The notes under the pieces: generated by a model
Told to the model about the DNA's origin: nothing
The model's input: the letters and a program-made list of their open reading frames with translations, nothing else
Databases searched by the model: none
Shown: positions 53,651 through 63,434 of the stretch, one piece after another
How positions within the stretch are numbered: position 1 is the first letter of the stretch
Layout of the letters: each line of letters starts with the position of its first letter
Assembly: GCA_002496565.1 (NCBI GenBank)
Contig: DAKJ01000018.1
Location: forward strand, 124,001-188,000
Reading direction: 5' to 3'
Source: Methanosarcina sp. UBA289
Lineage (GTDB): Archaea > Halobacteriota > Methanosarcinia > Methanosarcinales > Methanosarcinaceae
Length of the DNA: 64,000 nt
Made by a program: the position numbers and the translations under genes

Positions 53651-54007
53651 TTGGAAGCTTGCAATACTCGGGGTTCGTTCAGTTCCTACCTTTACGAGAT
53701 ACGTTTTATTATTCTGTTCTATGTAATAGGAGATTGGGCCTCTACTGTTTACGCCCTACCGAGAGGAACAGAATATAATCCGGTTCCTGCCATGATTCTG
53801 GAAAATTACGGGATTTATCATCTTCTACTTGTAAAAGTAGGGTTTATCTTCCTGCTTTTTTATGTAGCTCCCGTGATAAAAGCATCAAGAGAAAGATGGG
53901 TCTTTACAAAACATATCATAGAATCCGTTGGTATTTTTGTAACCGTAAATAATCTTATGGTTATTTGGTATGGGAACAGCCTAGTACAGGCTATTGGGCT
54001 TGTCTGA
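53651..54007 (+). CDS. Small membrane protein (DUF5658-like)
   Basis: About 118 residues with three or four hydrophobic segments (IRFIILFYVIGDWASTVYAL; HLLLVKVGFIFLLFYVAPVI; IIESVGIFVTVNNLMVIWYG). It resembles the DUF5658 group of small archaeal membrane proteins, with GDWxST in the first segment. The frame is open from a TTG at 53609, but that codon lies within the promoter region. A TTG at 53651 follows a GGGGGG tract at the right distance. The exact start is uncertain and the function unknown. Confidence 0.6.
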   Translation: MEACNTRGSFSSYLYEIRFIILFYVIGDWASTVYALPRGTEYNPVPAMILENYGIYHLLLVKVGFIFLLFYVAPVIKASRERWVFTKHIIESVGIFVTVNNLMVIWYGNSLVQAIGLV

Positions 54008-54093
54008 TCAGATCCAGGTATTCTGCATATTTATCCTTCTTTACAGGCTGATCTGAATTTTTCCAACCTGTATAACATTTTTTTCTTTCTGGC

Positions 54094-54612
54094 TTACCTA
54101 GTTTTCGCATACAAGAAACAGTCGTAATAATCTTCCCCAACACGATGGACTCTTTTCATAATTCCTTCTTTTTCGTACCTGCATTTCTGGGCCACTCGCT
54201 CGCTTGCAAGATTTCGTGTATCCATAAGAATAACAATCCTCTGTAAATCCAGTTTTTCAAATCCAAATTTTTCAAGCTGTCTTACAGCCTCAGTTGCAAT
54301 CCCCTTTCCCTGATATTCCCTGTCAATAAAATACCCGATTTCTCCTATCCAGGGCCTATGCTGGTCAACCCTGATCCCACAGGCACCCACAAGTTTTCCG
54401 TAATAGAGAATGGAAAAATTGTGCTCAAAGTTAGCCTCTCTTTTAGCTTCATTCAGCTGCAGAAAATACCTTTCTTCTTCAAGAGTTTTTATAGGAAACT
54501 CAATGAACTCAAGGTTTGTGTGTGTAATTATGTCAAAGAGACGCTCGGCATCAAAGAGTTCCTGAGGACGAATTTTTACTTTGGGCATAAACAGAAATTG
54601 AATTTCCCTCAT
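54094..54612 (-). CDS. GNAT-family N-acetyltransferase (RimJ-like)
   Basis: 172 residues of the GNAT acetyltransferase 3 subfamily. Acetyl-CoA binding is indicated by IGEIGYFIDREYQGKGIATEA (Q/RxxGxA/G signature), preceded by ACGIRVDQHR and followed by LQRIVILMDTRNLASERVAQ. Relatives acetylate ribosomal-protein N termini or small molecules. The first ATG (54612) and an ATG at residue 9 (54588) are both possible starts; neither has a strong binding site. Confidence 0.85.
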   Translation of the reverse strand: MREIQFLFMPKVKIRPQELFDAERLFDIITHTNLEFIEFPIKTLEEERYFLQLNEAKREANFEHNFSILYYGKLVGACGIRVDQHRPWIGEIGYFIDREYQGKGIATEAVRQLEKFGFEKLDLQRIVILMDTRNLASERVAQKCRYEKEGIMKRVHRVGEDYYDCFLYAKTR

Positions 54613-54733
54613 GAAAAACTTTTTCAGAATCTGTTTTAATTTATCTTCTTTTTTATTTTCTCCGGAAGCTCAAAATAAAAATATGGTTAATATATAAATA
54701 AAAATAAATACACCTCTTATTAAATAGAAGAGT

Positions 54734-55462
54734 GTGGAACCTAATATTATACTCAGAATCAGAGAGGACCTGACCTTCAATGTAGATGAGAAAACGAAAG
54801 CCAGCTCTTCTCGTTTTTTTAAAGAAGAAGTCCGCTGCTATGGGATAAAGACTGCAATTGTGGGAAGAATTGCGAAAAATTACTTTAATGAGATAGAGTC
54901 TGAAAGCAAAAAAGAGATCTTTGCCCTATGCGAAGAACTCTTTCGGTCTGATTACTGCGAAGAAGCCTACATTGCAGCCGAGTGGGCCTACCAGGTAAGA
55001 AATGATTACTCTGAGGACGATTTCTTTACTTTTGAGCGTTGGGTTGAAAACTATATCAACAACTGGGCTAAATGTGACACTCTCTGCAATCATTCAGTGG
55101 GATATTTTATAGAGAAATTTCCCAAGTATGTGGAAAATCTTAAAGCCTGGACCCAATCGGATAACAGGTGGGTAAGGCGGGCAGCCACAGTAACCCTGAT
55201 CCTGCCTGCCCGAAAAGGCAATTTCCTTAACGAGGTTTTTGAAATCTCAGATCTCCTGCTCAAAGACAAGGATGACCTGGTCCAGAAAGGTTACGGCTGG
55301 ATGCTCAAAGAAGCCAGCAAACTCCACAGGCAGGAAGTCTTCGAATATGTCATGAATAACAAAAAAGAAATGCCTAGAACCGCTCTCAGATACGCAATAG
55401 AGAAAATGCCAGAAGATTTGAGAGCTAAAGCTATGGAAAAAAACTGGAAAAAACGAAGCTAA
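54734..55462 (+). CDS. DNA alkylation repair protein (AlkD-like)
   Basis: 242 residues, HEAT-repeat fold, matching the AlkD family of DNA glycosylases that remove N3- and N7-alkylated purines. Signatures include TKASSSRFFKEEVRCYGIKT, EAYIAAEWAYQ, NRWVRRAATVTLILPARKG and LLKDKDDLVQKGYGWMLKEAS. The conserved Trp and the Arg-Arg pair of the repeat region are present. The start is GTG 54734 with a weak upstream purine run. Confidence 0.9.
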   Translation: MEPNIILRIREDLTFNVDEKTKASSSRFFKEEVRCYGIKTAIVGRIAKNYFNEIESESKKEIFALCEELFRSDYCEEAYIAAEWAYQVRNDYSEDDFFTFERWVENYINNWAKCDTLCNHSVGYFIEKFPKYVENLKAWTQSDNRWVRRAATVTLILPARKGNFLNEVFEISDLLLKDKDDLVQKGYGWMLKEASKLHRQEVFEYVMNNKKEMPRTALRYAIEKMPEDLRAKAMEKNWKKRS

Positions 55463-55961
55463 GTACGGGAAATTTTACAGAAGACCAAAAATGAAAAGAT
55501 ATTAAAAATTAGAGACGAAAAGTGAGAGGTAGAAGGGAGTAAGAAACTTTTCCGACACAGTACCCCCATACTGCATCTTTGCCCCTTACTCCCCGGGTGT
55601 TCCCCTTTATTCCTGTATCTTTTGCCTGCAATTCAATTCTGCAGGAGCTCTCATTCATACAATTTTGGTCTACGTTACAGTTAAAAGGATCTCTTCACAA
55701 GTATTTTGTTCTATTTACCCAGCTATGATACGAGTTTAACATTTAGAAACGTTTTAATAATAACGTTCTCTTCATCTTGATTTTTTAGAGATTACTTTAA
55801 CTGCATAGGATTTTTAACACTTTCGTTATTAGTTTTTTGAGAAAAAATGTGAATGATTAGGGAGAAAAGTAAGAAAATAGGCTATTGAGAGTTTTATCCG
55901 ATCAAGAAAGGCATTCCTTGATTGATCTGCCGAAATGATTTTTAAAGCCTCATTCTCAAAA
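55463..55961. other. Intergenic region with long-range inverted repeat
   Basis: 499 bp between convergent genes. A perfect 9-bp inverted repeat, GGGAGTAAG (55535-55543) and CTTACTCCC (55585-55593), spans a 41-bp spacer. No gene or CRISPR repeat is visible. Confidence 0.45.
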
Positions 55962-56564
55962 TCAAATCGATGCTATTCTTCCGGCATCCGTAATAATGTA
56001 TCCGTTTTCTCCATCGGCTATATATCCCATTGATTTGAGTTCCCGAAGGTGGTTGTAAGTCATTCCTTTAGAAATTCCGGCAGTCGCCGCAATCTGGGTA
56101 ACCGAAGAAACTCCTTTCTGGATCTCTTCAAGTATTAATTTCTTTGTTTCCGAGAGATTAAAACTCAACACAGGAAAATCAATCATGAAACTGTCTTCTT
56201 CAGTTACATACACAACTCTCTGCACCATATCGTTCCTTGCATAAGCCCCGAAAAGTGCTCCAAAAGCCTGTGGCTTCCGCCCGCCAGACACATTTACAAT
56301 TACCTGGTTGCCCCTATCATGTTCCTGTTCAATTAGTTCAGCAACATCCTTTGCCACGCGCACTGTGTCATAAACAGATGTGTACTTTTTTTCAATCTCA
56401 AGCGCGTTTTTAAACGTTTTTTCGATCATTTCCTCAGACTGCATCTTCTTTTCAGGCGCCCCTTCCTCTGACAGCAGTATAATTTTTGAAGGGGAAAGCC
56501 TAGTCACGCAGATGATGACAGGCTCAAGGGAATAGATTGTGGAGATAAGTGTAAGTTTTGACAT
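55962..56564 (-). CDS. csa3: Csa3-family CARF-HTH regulator
   Basis: 200 residues. An N-terminal CARF (Rossmann-like) domain carries the ligand-binding NVSGGRKPQAFG near 90-101. A C-terminal winged helix-turn-helix follows (ISKGMTYNHLRELKSMGYIA). Csa3 proteins bind cyclic tetra-adenylate in several archaea and regulate cas genes or adaptation. It is divergent from the cas8b operon, with 222 bp between starts that hold candidate operators. Confidence 0.9.
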   Translation of the reverse strand: MSKLTLISTIYSLEPVIICVTRLSPSKIILLSEEGAPEKKMQSEEMIEKTFKNALEIEKKYTSVYDTVRVAKDVAELIEQEHDRGNQVIVNVSGGRKPQAFGALFGAYARNDMVQRVVYVTEEDSFMIDFPVLSFNLSETKKLILEEIQKGVSSVTQIAATAGISKGMTYNHLRELKSMGYIADGENGYIITDAGRIASI

Positions 56565-56786
56565 TAAGTGCTTAGTATTGCGGGGTTGGGTTAAATGGTT
56601 TACTATGTGAGTAGTATCCTACATATTAATTTAATTCATTTGTTATTATAATTAATATTAGAAATAGATATATACAATGTAAACAATGAACGTTTATGGT
56701 TCACAAGCTCAATCTAAATTTGAAAAATACAGTCTTAATAAATAAAGTAGAAATATTGTTAGACTTTCCATGAGGGTGTAATTTCT
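56565..56786. promoter_or_regulatory. Divergent csa3 / cas operon control region
   Basis: Two inverted repeats are visible: TACTA (56601-56605) with TAGTA (56612-56616), and TGAAC (56687-56691) with GTTCA (56699-56703). The cas8b GTG start has GAGGGTG upstream. Csa3 is the obvious candidate binder, but this is inferred only from location. Confidence 0.45.
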
Positions 56787-58673
56787 GTGATCGAAGCGAT
56801 GAAAGAAATTGGTGAGTATGCGCTCGAAAAAGAAAACAAGGATTTAAATGATTTTGTGTCAATTCTAGTTGAAAACCCTGCAAGCAATGAAACTTATAAA
56901 CATGTATTTTGCATTAAGTTGGTTTCTTGCCAAAATAGTTTTGAGTTTAAAGAAATCGAGCATCAGGAGTACTCAAAAGAAAAAATTGTAAAATATCTCT
57001 ATAAGAGAGGGTCCTCCAATGGTCCAGACATTACTCCTACTGCGCGAGTCACAGAAATCAAAAAAACGTTCTCTAACAAGATTATAGGCTGGTTTTCAAA
57101 ACCCTTGAAAGAAGCAAAGCCTATATTAAATAGTGGAGAAATCCAATTTTTGGAGCTTCTTGGAAAGTGTATAAAAGAGAATGAAGAGAAAATACTCTTA
57201 GATCTGGAACCTAAAGTTAATTCCGTTGATGCAAAGGAGAATTCGATATTAACCTTAGTTCTTGAAGAAAATAACTTCACCAGATATGTCGGAGATTTTG
57301 AAGTATTTCGTAAGATCCTTAAGAACAATGGGGCTTCCAAGTTTTACAGTAAATATGATATTATTTCTAAAGCCGATAATAAAACATGTTCTGTTTGCAA
57401 GACACATAAAGAAGTTTATGGTTTCGTTACGCCCTATGAATTTTATACTGTAGATAAAAGGGGATTTGTTAGTGGAGGATTTGACCAAAGTAAGGCATGG
57501 AGAAACAATCCCGTTTGCCTAGAATGCGCCTTGAAAATAACAGCGGGAAAAGAATATATTGAAAAATATATGTCTTTTGGTTTTTATGGATTCAATTTCC
57601 TCCTTATTCCTAAGCTACTTAATAATAGCACTAGCGAGAATCTTTTTGATATTTTTGAGAAATTCAATGAGAAGAAATTCACATTTAGTAAAGAGTATAA
57701 GAATTTCTTACAGGCCAATGAAAGCGATATCCTTGAAATTCTAAGTGAGGAGGACGATTATCTTAACCTTAATTTTCAGTTTTATGAAAAATCCAATTCA
57801 GCATATAGAATTCTTTTGTATATAGAGGACATCCTTCCTTCAAGATTAAGAGAGCTTTTCGAATCCAAAGAAATCGTTGACAAAAGAAGAATATTTAGTA
57901 ATTATGTGTCTAACGATACTGAAGTAAAATCCATCCAGTTCACATTAGGTAATGTAAGATGGTTCTTCCCGAATACTCTAGATGACCCTGATTTAAATAA
58001 ATATTTTTTAGAAATCACAAACGGGATATTTGCAGGAACATCAATTGATTATAATTTTCTGTTAAAGTATGTTATGCAGCGTATTAGAAAAGATTTCAGG
58101 AATGAAAATCCAACAAGGTACTCTCTATTTCTGGGATTCCAAATGTTAGACTTTTTAAGTAATTTATGTTTGCTTGGGAATTATACAGGAGGTAATTGTG
58201 TGAACTCTAAGAATTTATCGACTTTATTAGGTGACATGACACAAAAGGAAAACAATGGTTATGAGGTGCGAACAAATGTTCTCTTTTCGGAATTTGAACA
58301 TTTCTTCAATACCGATTCAAAGAAAGCTATTTTTTTAGAAGGCACGCTTGTCCAGTATCTGCTAAACATTCAAAAATTCCAGCGTGGGAGCACCCCTTTT
58401 AGAACTAAACTTCGAGGCCTGAATCTTGATGAACGTTATGTGAAGAAAATCCTCCCAGAGATTGAAAATAAACTAGAAGAGTATGATTCCAACTATTATA
58501 AAGAACTCGAAACTCTGATCTCAAAATACATGATTCAATCTGGAACTGATTGGAAAATGTCAAATGATGAAATCAGTTTCTATTTTGTTTTAGGTATGAA
58601 TATGTCAAATCTCTTAAAGTCACCGAAATCTGAAAAGGAGATAGAAAATGACGGAAGTAAGCAGAAGATCTGA
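56787..58673 (+). CDS. cas8b: CRISPR type I-B Cas8b (TM1802/Csh1-like)
   Basis: 628 residues, the large Cascade subunit. A zinc-finger-like CSVCKTHKEV...CLEC (about residues 198-251) is typical for Cas8b. It recognises the PAM and positions the target for Cas3. The start is GTG 56787 behind GAGGGTG; an ATG four codons later is an alternative. The stop lies inside cas7 (26-bp overlap). No obvious truncation or missing region compared with Cas8b of other Methanosarcina-type systems, as far as can be judged by eye. Confidence 0.9.
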   Translation: MIEAMKEIGEYALEKENKDLNDFVSILVENPASNETYKHVFCIKLVSCQNSFEFKEIEHQEYSKEKIVKYLYKRGSSNGPDITPTARVTEIKKTFSNKIIGWFSKPLKEAKPILNSGEIQFLELLGKCIKENEEKILLDLEPKVNSVDAKENSILTLVLEENNFTRYVGDFEVFRKILKNNGASKFYSKYDIISKADNKTCSVCKTHKEVYGFVTPYEFYTVDKRGFVSGGFDQSKAWRNNPVCLECALKITAGKEYIEKYMSFGFYGFNFLLIPKLLNNSTSENLFDIFEKFNEKKFTFSKEYKNFLQANESDILEILSEEDDYLNLNFQFYEKSNSAYRILLYIEDILPSRLRELFESKEIVDKRRIFSNYVSNDTEVKSIQFTLGNVRWFFPNTLDDPDLNKYFLEITNGIFAGTSIDYNFLLKYVMQRIRKDFRNENPTRYSLFLGFQMLDFLSNLCLLGNYTGGNCVNSKNLSTLLGDMTQKENNGYEVRTNVLFSEFEHFFNTDSKKAIFLEGTLVQYLLNIQKFQRGSTPFRTKLRGLNLDERYVKKILPEIENKLEEYDSNYYKELETLISKYMIQSGTDWKMSNDEISFYFVLGMNMSNLLKSPKSEKEIENDGSKQKI

Positions 58674-59652
58674 AATTGTATTCTTATATGATATAAAAGA
58701 TGGGAACCCAAACGGAGATCCACTTGATGAAAACAAACCGAGGGTTGACGAAGAGACAGGGATAAACCTTGTAACGGATGTTAGGCTCAAGAGAACCATC
58801 AGAGATTATCTCAATAAGTTTAGAGATGCAGAAATTTTTGTGAGAGAAATTTCAGACGAGAAGGGAGATATCCAAGATGCAAAACTGAGAGCTAGAGATT
58901 TTTTAACGATCAAAGAGCCTCTCGATGCTTTTGAAACAGGGAAAAAGAATATTGACGAAAATATTTTGAATAAATGTATTGATACTCGTCTTTTTGGTTG
59001 TACCGTACCTATAGAACTCAAAGTCCAAAACAAAAAAGACAAAGACAAAGACAAGGAAAAAGAGAAAACCGGCTCTATAACTCATACTGGTCCTGTACAG
59101 TTTAAGATTGGTAGATCAATGCACAAGGTCTTTATGAAGCATTTCCGCGGAACAGGAGCTTTTGCTTCAAAGGAAGGAGCCAGTCAGAAAACGTTCCGTG
59201 AAGAGGATTTCTTACCTTATTCTTTGATAAGTTTTTACGGAATTATTAATGAAAATGCTGCTAAGGATACAAAACTTTCAGAGGAAGATATAGATCTGCT
59301 TCTTGATGGAATGTGGAATGGAACTAAGAACCTTATTTCCAGGTCAAAAGTCGGCCAGGTTCCCCGTCTCCTGTTCAAAGTAAATTACAAAGAAGGAAAT
59401 TATCATATTGGGGATCTGAACAACCTTTTCAGTCTTAAATCTGATTTGATAGATGAAGAGATTCGAGAGATTTCACAGGTAAAGATTGAGGTCCATAGGC
59501 TGATTGATATGTTGGGTAAAAACAAAGAAAAAATTGAAAATGCCCAGATTTGCTCGGATGAGTCGATTACGTTTACATACGACGGAGAAGAGATTGACTT
59601 TGAAAAAAGCCTAATGGAAGCTGGGATAAATACTGAAATATTGTCAATGTGA
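58648..59652 (+). CDS. cas7: CRISPR type I-B Cas7 (Csh2-like)
   Basis: 334 residues, the backbone RAMP protein of the I-B Cascade. RSEIVFLYDIKDGNPNGDPL at the N terminus and VRLKRTIRDYL are the usual signatures; GPVQFKIGRSMHKV follows in the middle. A charged Lys/Asp/Glu-rich run near residues 128-143, encoded by an (AAAGAC)-type simple repeat at 59033-59058, interrupts it. AAAGGAGATAG precedes the ATG within cas8b. Followed 9 bp later by cas5. Confidence 0.93.
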   Translation: MTEVSRRSEIVFLYDIKDGNPNGDPLDENKPRVDEETGINLVTDVRLKRTIRDYLNKFRDAEIFVREISDEKGDIQDAKLRARDFLTIKEPLDAFETGKKNIDENILNKCIDTRLFGCTVPIELKVQNKKDKDKDKEKEKTGSITHTGPVQFKIGRSMHKVFMKHFRGTGAFASKEGASQKTFREEDFLPYSLISFYGIINENAAKDTKLSEEDIDLLLDGMWNGTKNLISRSKVGQVPRLLFKVNYKEGNYHIGDLNNLFSLKSDLIDEEIREISQVKIEVHRLIDMLGKNKEKIENAQICSDESITFTYDGEEIDFEKSLMEAGINTEILSM

Positions 59653-59661
59653 GCTAAGAAC

Positions 59662-60363
59662 ATGAAAGTATTAGTGTTCGATGTATGGGGAGAATTCGGC
59701 CATTTCCGAAAACACTATACTACAACCTCTCCCCTTACATATTCTATTCCTCCTAGGACGGCTATTGCGGGAATGATTGGTGCCATAGAAGGATTTGGAA
59801 AAGATGAGTATCTGCAGTATTTCTCTAAAGAAAAGGCAAATATTGCGGTAAAAATAAGTCATCCTATCAAAAAGACCAGAATTGCAGAAAATTTAATAGA
59901 TACTAAAATTGCTCCTTTAATGAGCAGGATAAAGACCAGAACCCAGATAAGATTCGAAGTATTAAAAGATGTAAAATATAGGGTTTATGTTTCTCATTCC
60001 TCTGAAGAAGTATATAACAAACTTTACTCTATGTTAAAAGAACACAAATCGGTGTATACTCTGTGCCTCGGTCTGAGTGAACACATTGCTAATTATGAAT
60101 TCATAGGAGAAATGGAAGCTGTCAGTGAACTTTCAGATTACGAGGGAGAAATTCATTCTGTAATTCCTGAAAAAGATCTAATAAAAATCAGTTTTGAAGA
60201 AGGAAAAGAGTATTTTTCAGAAACTATTCCACTAGAAATGCTTCCAAATAGGGAAGTTACAGAATATGGCAAAATTTTGTTTGAAAAAAATGCAAAATGC
60301 ATTCTTGCTAATGTAAGTAATCTCTGGAGGCTTGAGAATGGAGAAGGAATTGTCTTCATGTGA
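59662..60363 (+). CDS. cas5: CRISPR type I-B Cas5
   Basis: 233 residues, RAMP fold. The N-terminal FDVWGEFGHFRKHYTTTSPL and SIPPRTAIAGMIGAIEG are characteristic of the Cas5h/Cas5t type. It caps the 5' handle of the crRNA in Cascade. The gene ends inside the start of cas3 (overlap), indicating coupled translation. Confidence 0.93.
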   Translation: MKVLVFDVWGEFGHFRKHYTTTSPLTYSIPPRTAIAGMIGAIEGFGKDEYLQYFSKEKANIAVKISHPIKKTRIAENLIDTKIAPLMSRIKTRTQIRFEVLKDVKYRVYVSHSSEEVYNKLYSMLKEHKSVYTLCLGLSEHIANYEFIGEMEAVSELSDYEGEIHSVIPEKDLIKISFEEGKEYFSETIPLEMLPNREVTEYGKILFEKNAKCILANVSNLWRLENGEGIVFM

Positions 60364-62773
60364 TTTCCATCTCCGTTCCCATCCCGATAAACTATTGTTT
60401 AAACACTTATCCAACGTAGGAAACAAATCTAGTTCGACCAGTGAGGAGAAAAGTTTATCACTGGAAAAGTTTGGAATTGATGAAAATGTTTTTTCTAAAA
60501 TAACATTTCTTATAGGGATTTGTCACGATTTTGGGAAAGGCACAGAGTATTTTCAAAGATATCTTTTGGAGACTAATCCTTCCATCCAAAGGAGCTTAAA
60601 AAATAAAAAAGAATACCATCATGGCCTTATCTCAGCTATTTTTACCTATTACATATTAAAAAAGTATGTAAATTCACTCAATGATAAAAATATTCTGGAA
60701 TATATTCCTATCATAGGATACCTAATTGTAAAAAGGCATCATGGGAACTTAAAAGACGCCGAAGATGAAATAAGAGAACTAATAGATGAAAATACTCTTG
60801 AAATTATTGATCTTCAAATAAAGTCATTAGATACAAGTGAATTGAAAACAATATATGAAGAGTTACTCGATGAGTATGATATTTCTCTTGACATAGATAC
60901 TTTCTGCAATGAGTACCATTCCATTGCTAAAGAAATTTTAAAAAATAGAAGGAAATTCATAAAATTGCTCAAAGAGGAGCAATTTACAGGCTATTATTTA
61001 GTTACATTAACTCTTTACTCAATTCTTATAAACTCTGATAAGATAGATGCATCTTCTATCGATGTTTCCAGTGAAATCGAAATTTCACCTGAACTTGTGG
61101 ATAAGTATAAGGTGGAAAAGGGTTTCCAAAATAATGAAGGTATAATGAATAAAGTTCGTAACGCAATTTATGAGGAAGTCACAGAAAATATCGAGAAGCT
61201 TGATCTTGATAATAAAATATATTCAATAAGTGTCCCTACAGGTTCAGGAAAAACTCTCACATCACTTTCTTTTGCATTAAAATTGAGAGCAAAATTAAGA
61301 GAGGAAAAAAGAACCAAGGCAAAAATAATTTATTCTCTACCTTTTCTGAGCATCATAGACCAGAACTACGATGTTTTTGAAGATGTCTTTAAAATAGTTG
61401 AGACTGCAAATCCTTCTGAGGAGGTGTTACTTAAACATCATCACCTTGCAGATATATTTTATAGAACGCAAGACGATGAAGAATTTGAAGGTCTTAAAGG
61501 TTTATTTTTAATCGAGGGGTGGAACGCTGAGATAATCGTAACTACATTTGTCCAGTTTTTTCACACAATTGTGTCTAATAAAAATCGCTCACTCAGGAAA
61601 TTTCATACAATTGCAAATTCGATTGTAATACTTGATGAGATCCAGTCAATTCCTCATAAGTACTGGCTATTGTTAAAACGGATCATTTCGGGTTTTGCAG
61701 AATATTTTAATACGTACTTCATTTTTGTAACAGCAACTCAACCCCTCATTTTTGATCCTGATAAGGGAGAAATTGTTGAGCTGGTAAAAAATAAAGATAC
61801 GTATTTCAGAGAATTTGACCGAGTTAAGTTAAATATAAATCTGAATCCAATGGATATGGATCATTTCAAGGAAATAATTGAGTCTGAAGTCAAAAATAAT
61901 TCTGAAAAGGACTTTTTGTTTGTATTGAACACTGTTAAATCTTCGCTTGAGGTGTTTAACCATTTAAAAAATTTAGAATTTGAAAATAGTGATTATTATT
62001 ATCTTTCTACTAACATTATCCCAAAAGAGAGGCTTAAGAAAATTAAGAAGATTAAAGAAAAGTCGGAAAAAAGAAAAATTATTGTTAGCACTCAGCTTAT
62101 AGAAGCTGGAGTAGATATCGACGTGGATGTTGTTTACAGGGATTTTGCCACAATTGACTCGCTAAATCAGGTTTCAGGGAGATGTAACAGGAACTCTTCC
62201 AAGAATTATCAAGGACAAGTAAACATTGTGGTTCTGAAAGATGAAAGGAAAGAGTTTCATCGATATATATATTCGAGTTTTCTCATTGACAAAACAAAGG
62301 AAGTATTGAAAGAATTTCCTTCAGAAATTTATGAAAAAGACCTGCTTTTTTTAAATAACAACTATTTCAGGAAAGTTAAAGATACTTCAAGTGAAGATGA
62401 GTCCAAAGAGCTACTCTCATACATAAATGAGCTTAAATTCAAAACTCTTACATCCGATTTCAGGCTAATAGATGATAAAACAGGATACGAAAAAATAGAT
62501 GTATTTGTAGAAAAAGATGAAGAAGCTGCTGAAATCTGGAAAGAATACCTCGTAATGAAATCTCTTAAAAATCCACTGGATAGAAAAGAGAAATTTCTAT
62601 CCATCAGGAAAAAATTCAATGAATACGTCATCTCGGTGCCTAAAAAAGACTTTTTCTGTGAAGAACTAGAGGATCTCAATATAGGATATATTCCTTTTGA
62701 ACAAATAAAACATTATTATGATTCTGAAACCGGTTTTGCCTTTGAATTGAAGCCCACCATGATGTGTGATTAA
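60338..62773 (+). CDS. cas3: CRISPR type I-B Cas3 helicase-nuclease
   Basis: 811 residues. The N-terminal HD nuclease domain has ICHDFGKGTEYFQ (near 66-78), YHHGLISAIF and the KRHHGNL metal ligands. The SF2 helicase has PTGSGKTLTSL (near 301-311), the DEIQ box in VILDEIQSI, a VTATQP motif III-like segment, STQLIEAGVDIDVDVVYRD and VSGRCNRN as motif VI. The start at ATG 60338 lies seven bases after GGAGG; a TTG at 60332 overlaps that site. Together with Cascade it unwinds and degrades the target strand. Ends two bases before the ATG of cas6. Confidence 0.94.
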   Translation: MEKELSSCDFHLRSHPDKLLFKHLSNVGNKSSSTSEEKSLSLEKFGIDENVFSKITFLIGICHDFGKGTEYFQRYLLETNPSIQRSLKNKKEYHHGLISAIFTYYILKKYVNSLNDKNILEYIPIIGYLIVKRHHGNLKDAEDEIRELIDENTLEIIDLQIKSLDTSELKTIYEELLDEYDISLDIDTFCNEYHSIAKEILKNRRKFIKLLKEEQFTGYYLVTLTLYSILINSDKIDASSIDVSSEIEISPELVDKYKVEKGFQNNEGIMNKVRNAIYEEVTENIEKLDLDNKIYSISVPTGSGKTLTSLSFALKLRAKLREEKRTKAKIIYSLPFLSIIDQNYDVFEDVFKIVETANPSEEVLLKHHHLADIFYRTQDDEEFEGLKGLFLIEGWNAEIIVTTFVQFFHTIVSNKNRSLRKFHTIANSIVILDEIQSIPHKYWLLLKRIISGFAEYFNTYFIFVTATQPLIFDPDKGEIVELVKNKDTYFREFDRVKLNINLNPMDMDHFKEIIESEVKNNSEKDFLFVLNTVKSSLEVFNHLKNLEFENSDYYYLSTNIIPKERLKKIKKIKEKSEKRKIIVSTQLIEAGVDIDVDVVYRDFATIDSLNQVSGRCNRNSSKNYQGQVNIVVLKDERKEFHRYIYSSFLIDKTKEVLKEFPSEIYEKDLLFLNNNYFRKVKDTSSEDESKELLSYINELKFKTLTSDFRLIDDKTGYEKIDVFVEKDEEAAEIWKEYLVMKSLKNPLDRKEKFLSIRKKFNEYVISVPKKDFFCEELEDLNIGYIPFEQIKHYYDSETGFAFELKPTMMCD

Positions 62774-62774
62774 C

Positions 62775-63434
62775 ATGAAAGTTGAAACGCTAACTTTAAC
62801 TCTCGTTCCTGACCGAAAAGTAGAAACAAACGCCTCAAAACTTCGAGGGTTTTTCGCAACCCGATTTAATGAATACACACTTTTGCATCAACATACTTGT
62901 GATAAAGTAATTTACATGTATCCTTTAGTTCAATATAAAATTTTGAAAGGTATTCCTCTAGTTCTCGGGATAAATGAGGGCGTAGAAGTCCTGCAGGAAA
63001 TTTTCAATAAATATGAAAAAATCGAGCTAGATGAATCGACATATGAAATCCTGGAAAAGAAAATATCTTTTAAAGAACAGGATTTCGGCATTTCAGACAA
63101 ATTCCATACCTATAGATTTGAGACTCCCTGGTTTGCTCTCAATCAGGAAAATTTTACCGATCGATACAAGAAAATAGGAACTGCCGAACAAAAAGAACTC
63201 CTTCGAAAGACCCTAGTCGGAAATATACTTTCAATGTCCAAGTCCCTTAGTTATACTGTTCCGAAACAGATCAAATGCGAGATTAATTTGAACCCAAGTT
63301 CTAGTAAAATGAAAGGAATGGAAATCGCTACGTTCAAAGGGGAGTTTATGGTAAATTTTCTTATCCCTGACTATTTCGGCCTTGGAAAATCCGTATCTCG
63401 CGGTTTTGGAACGGTGAAAAGATGCAGCTTGTAA
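62775..63434 (+). CDS. cas6: CRISPR pre-crRNA endonuclease Cas6
   Basis: 219 residues, two ferredoxin-like halves. N-terminal VETLTLTLVPDRKVETNASK and the C-terminal glycine-rich loop GLGKSVSRGFGTVKRC are consistent with Cas6. It cuts the precursor transcript in the repeat and stays bound to the 3' hairpin. The ATG at 62775 follows GTGAT, which overlaps the end of cas3. Position between cas3 and cas1 is unlike the common cas6-first I-B order. Overlaps cas1 by 13 bp. Confidence 0.85.
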   Translation: MKVETLTLTLVPDRKVETNASKLRGFFATRFNEYTLLHQHTCDKVIYMYPLVQYKILKGIPLVLGINEGVEVLQEIFNKYEKIELDESTYEILEKKISFKEQDFGISDKFHTYRFETPWFALNQENFTDRYKKIGTAEQKELLRKTLVGNILSMSKSLSYTVPKQIKCEINLNPSSSKMKGMEIATFKGEFMVNFLIPDYFGLGKSVSRGFGTVKRCSL

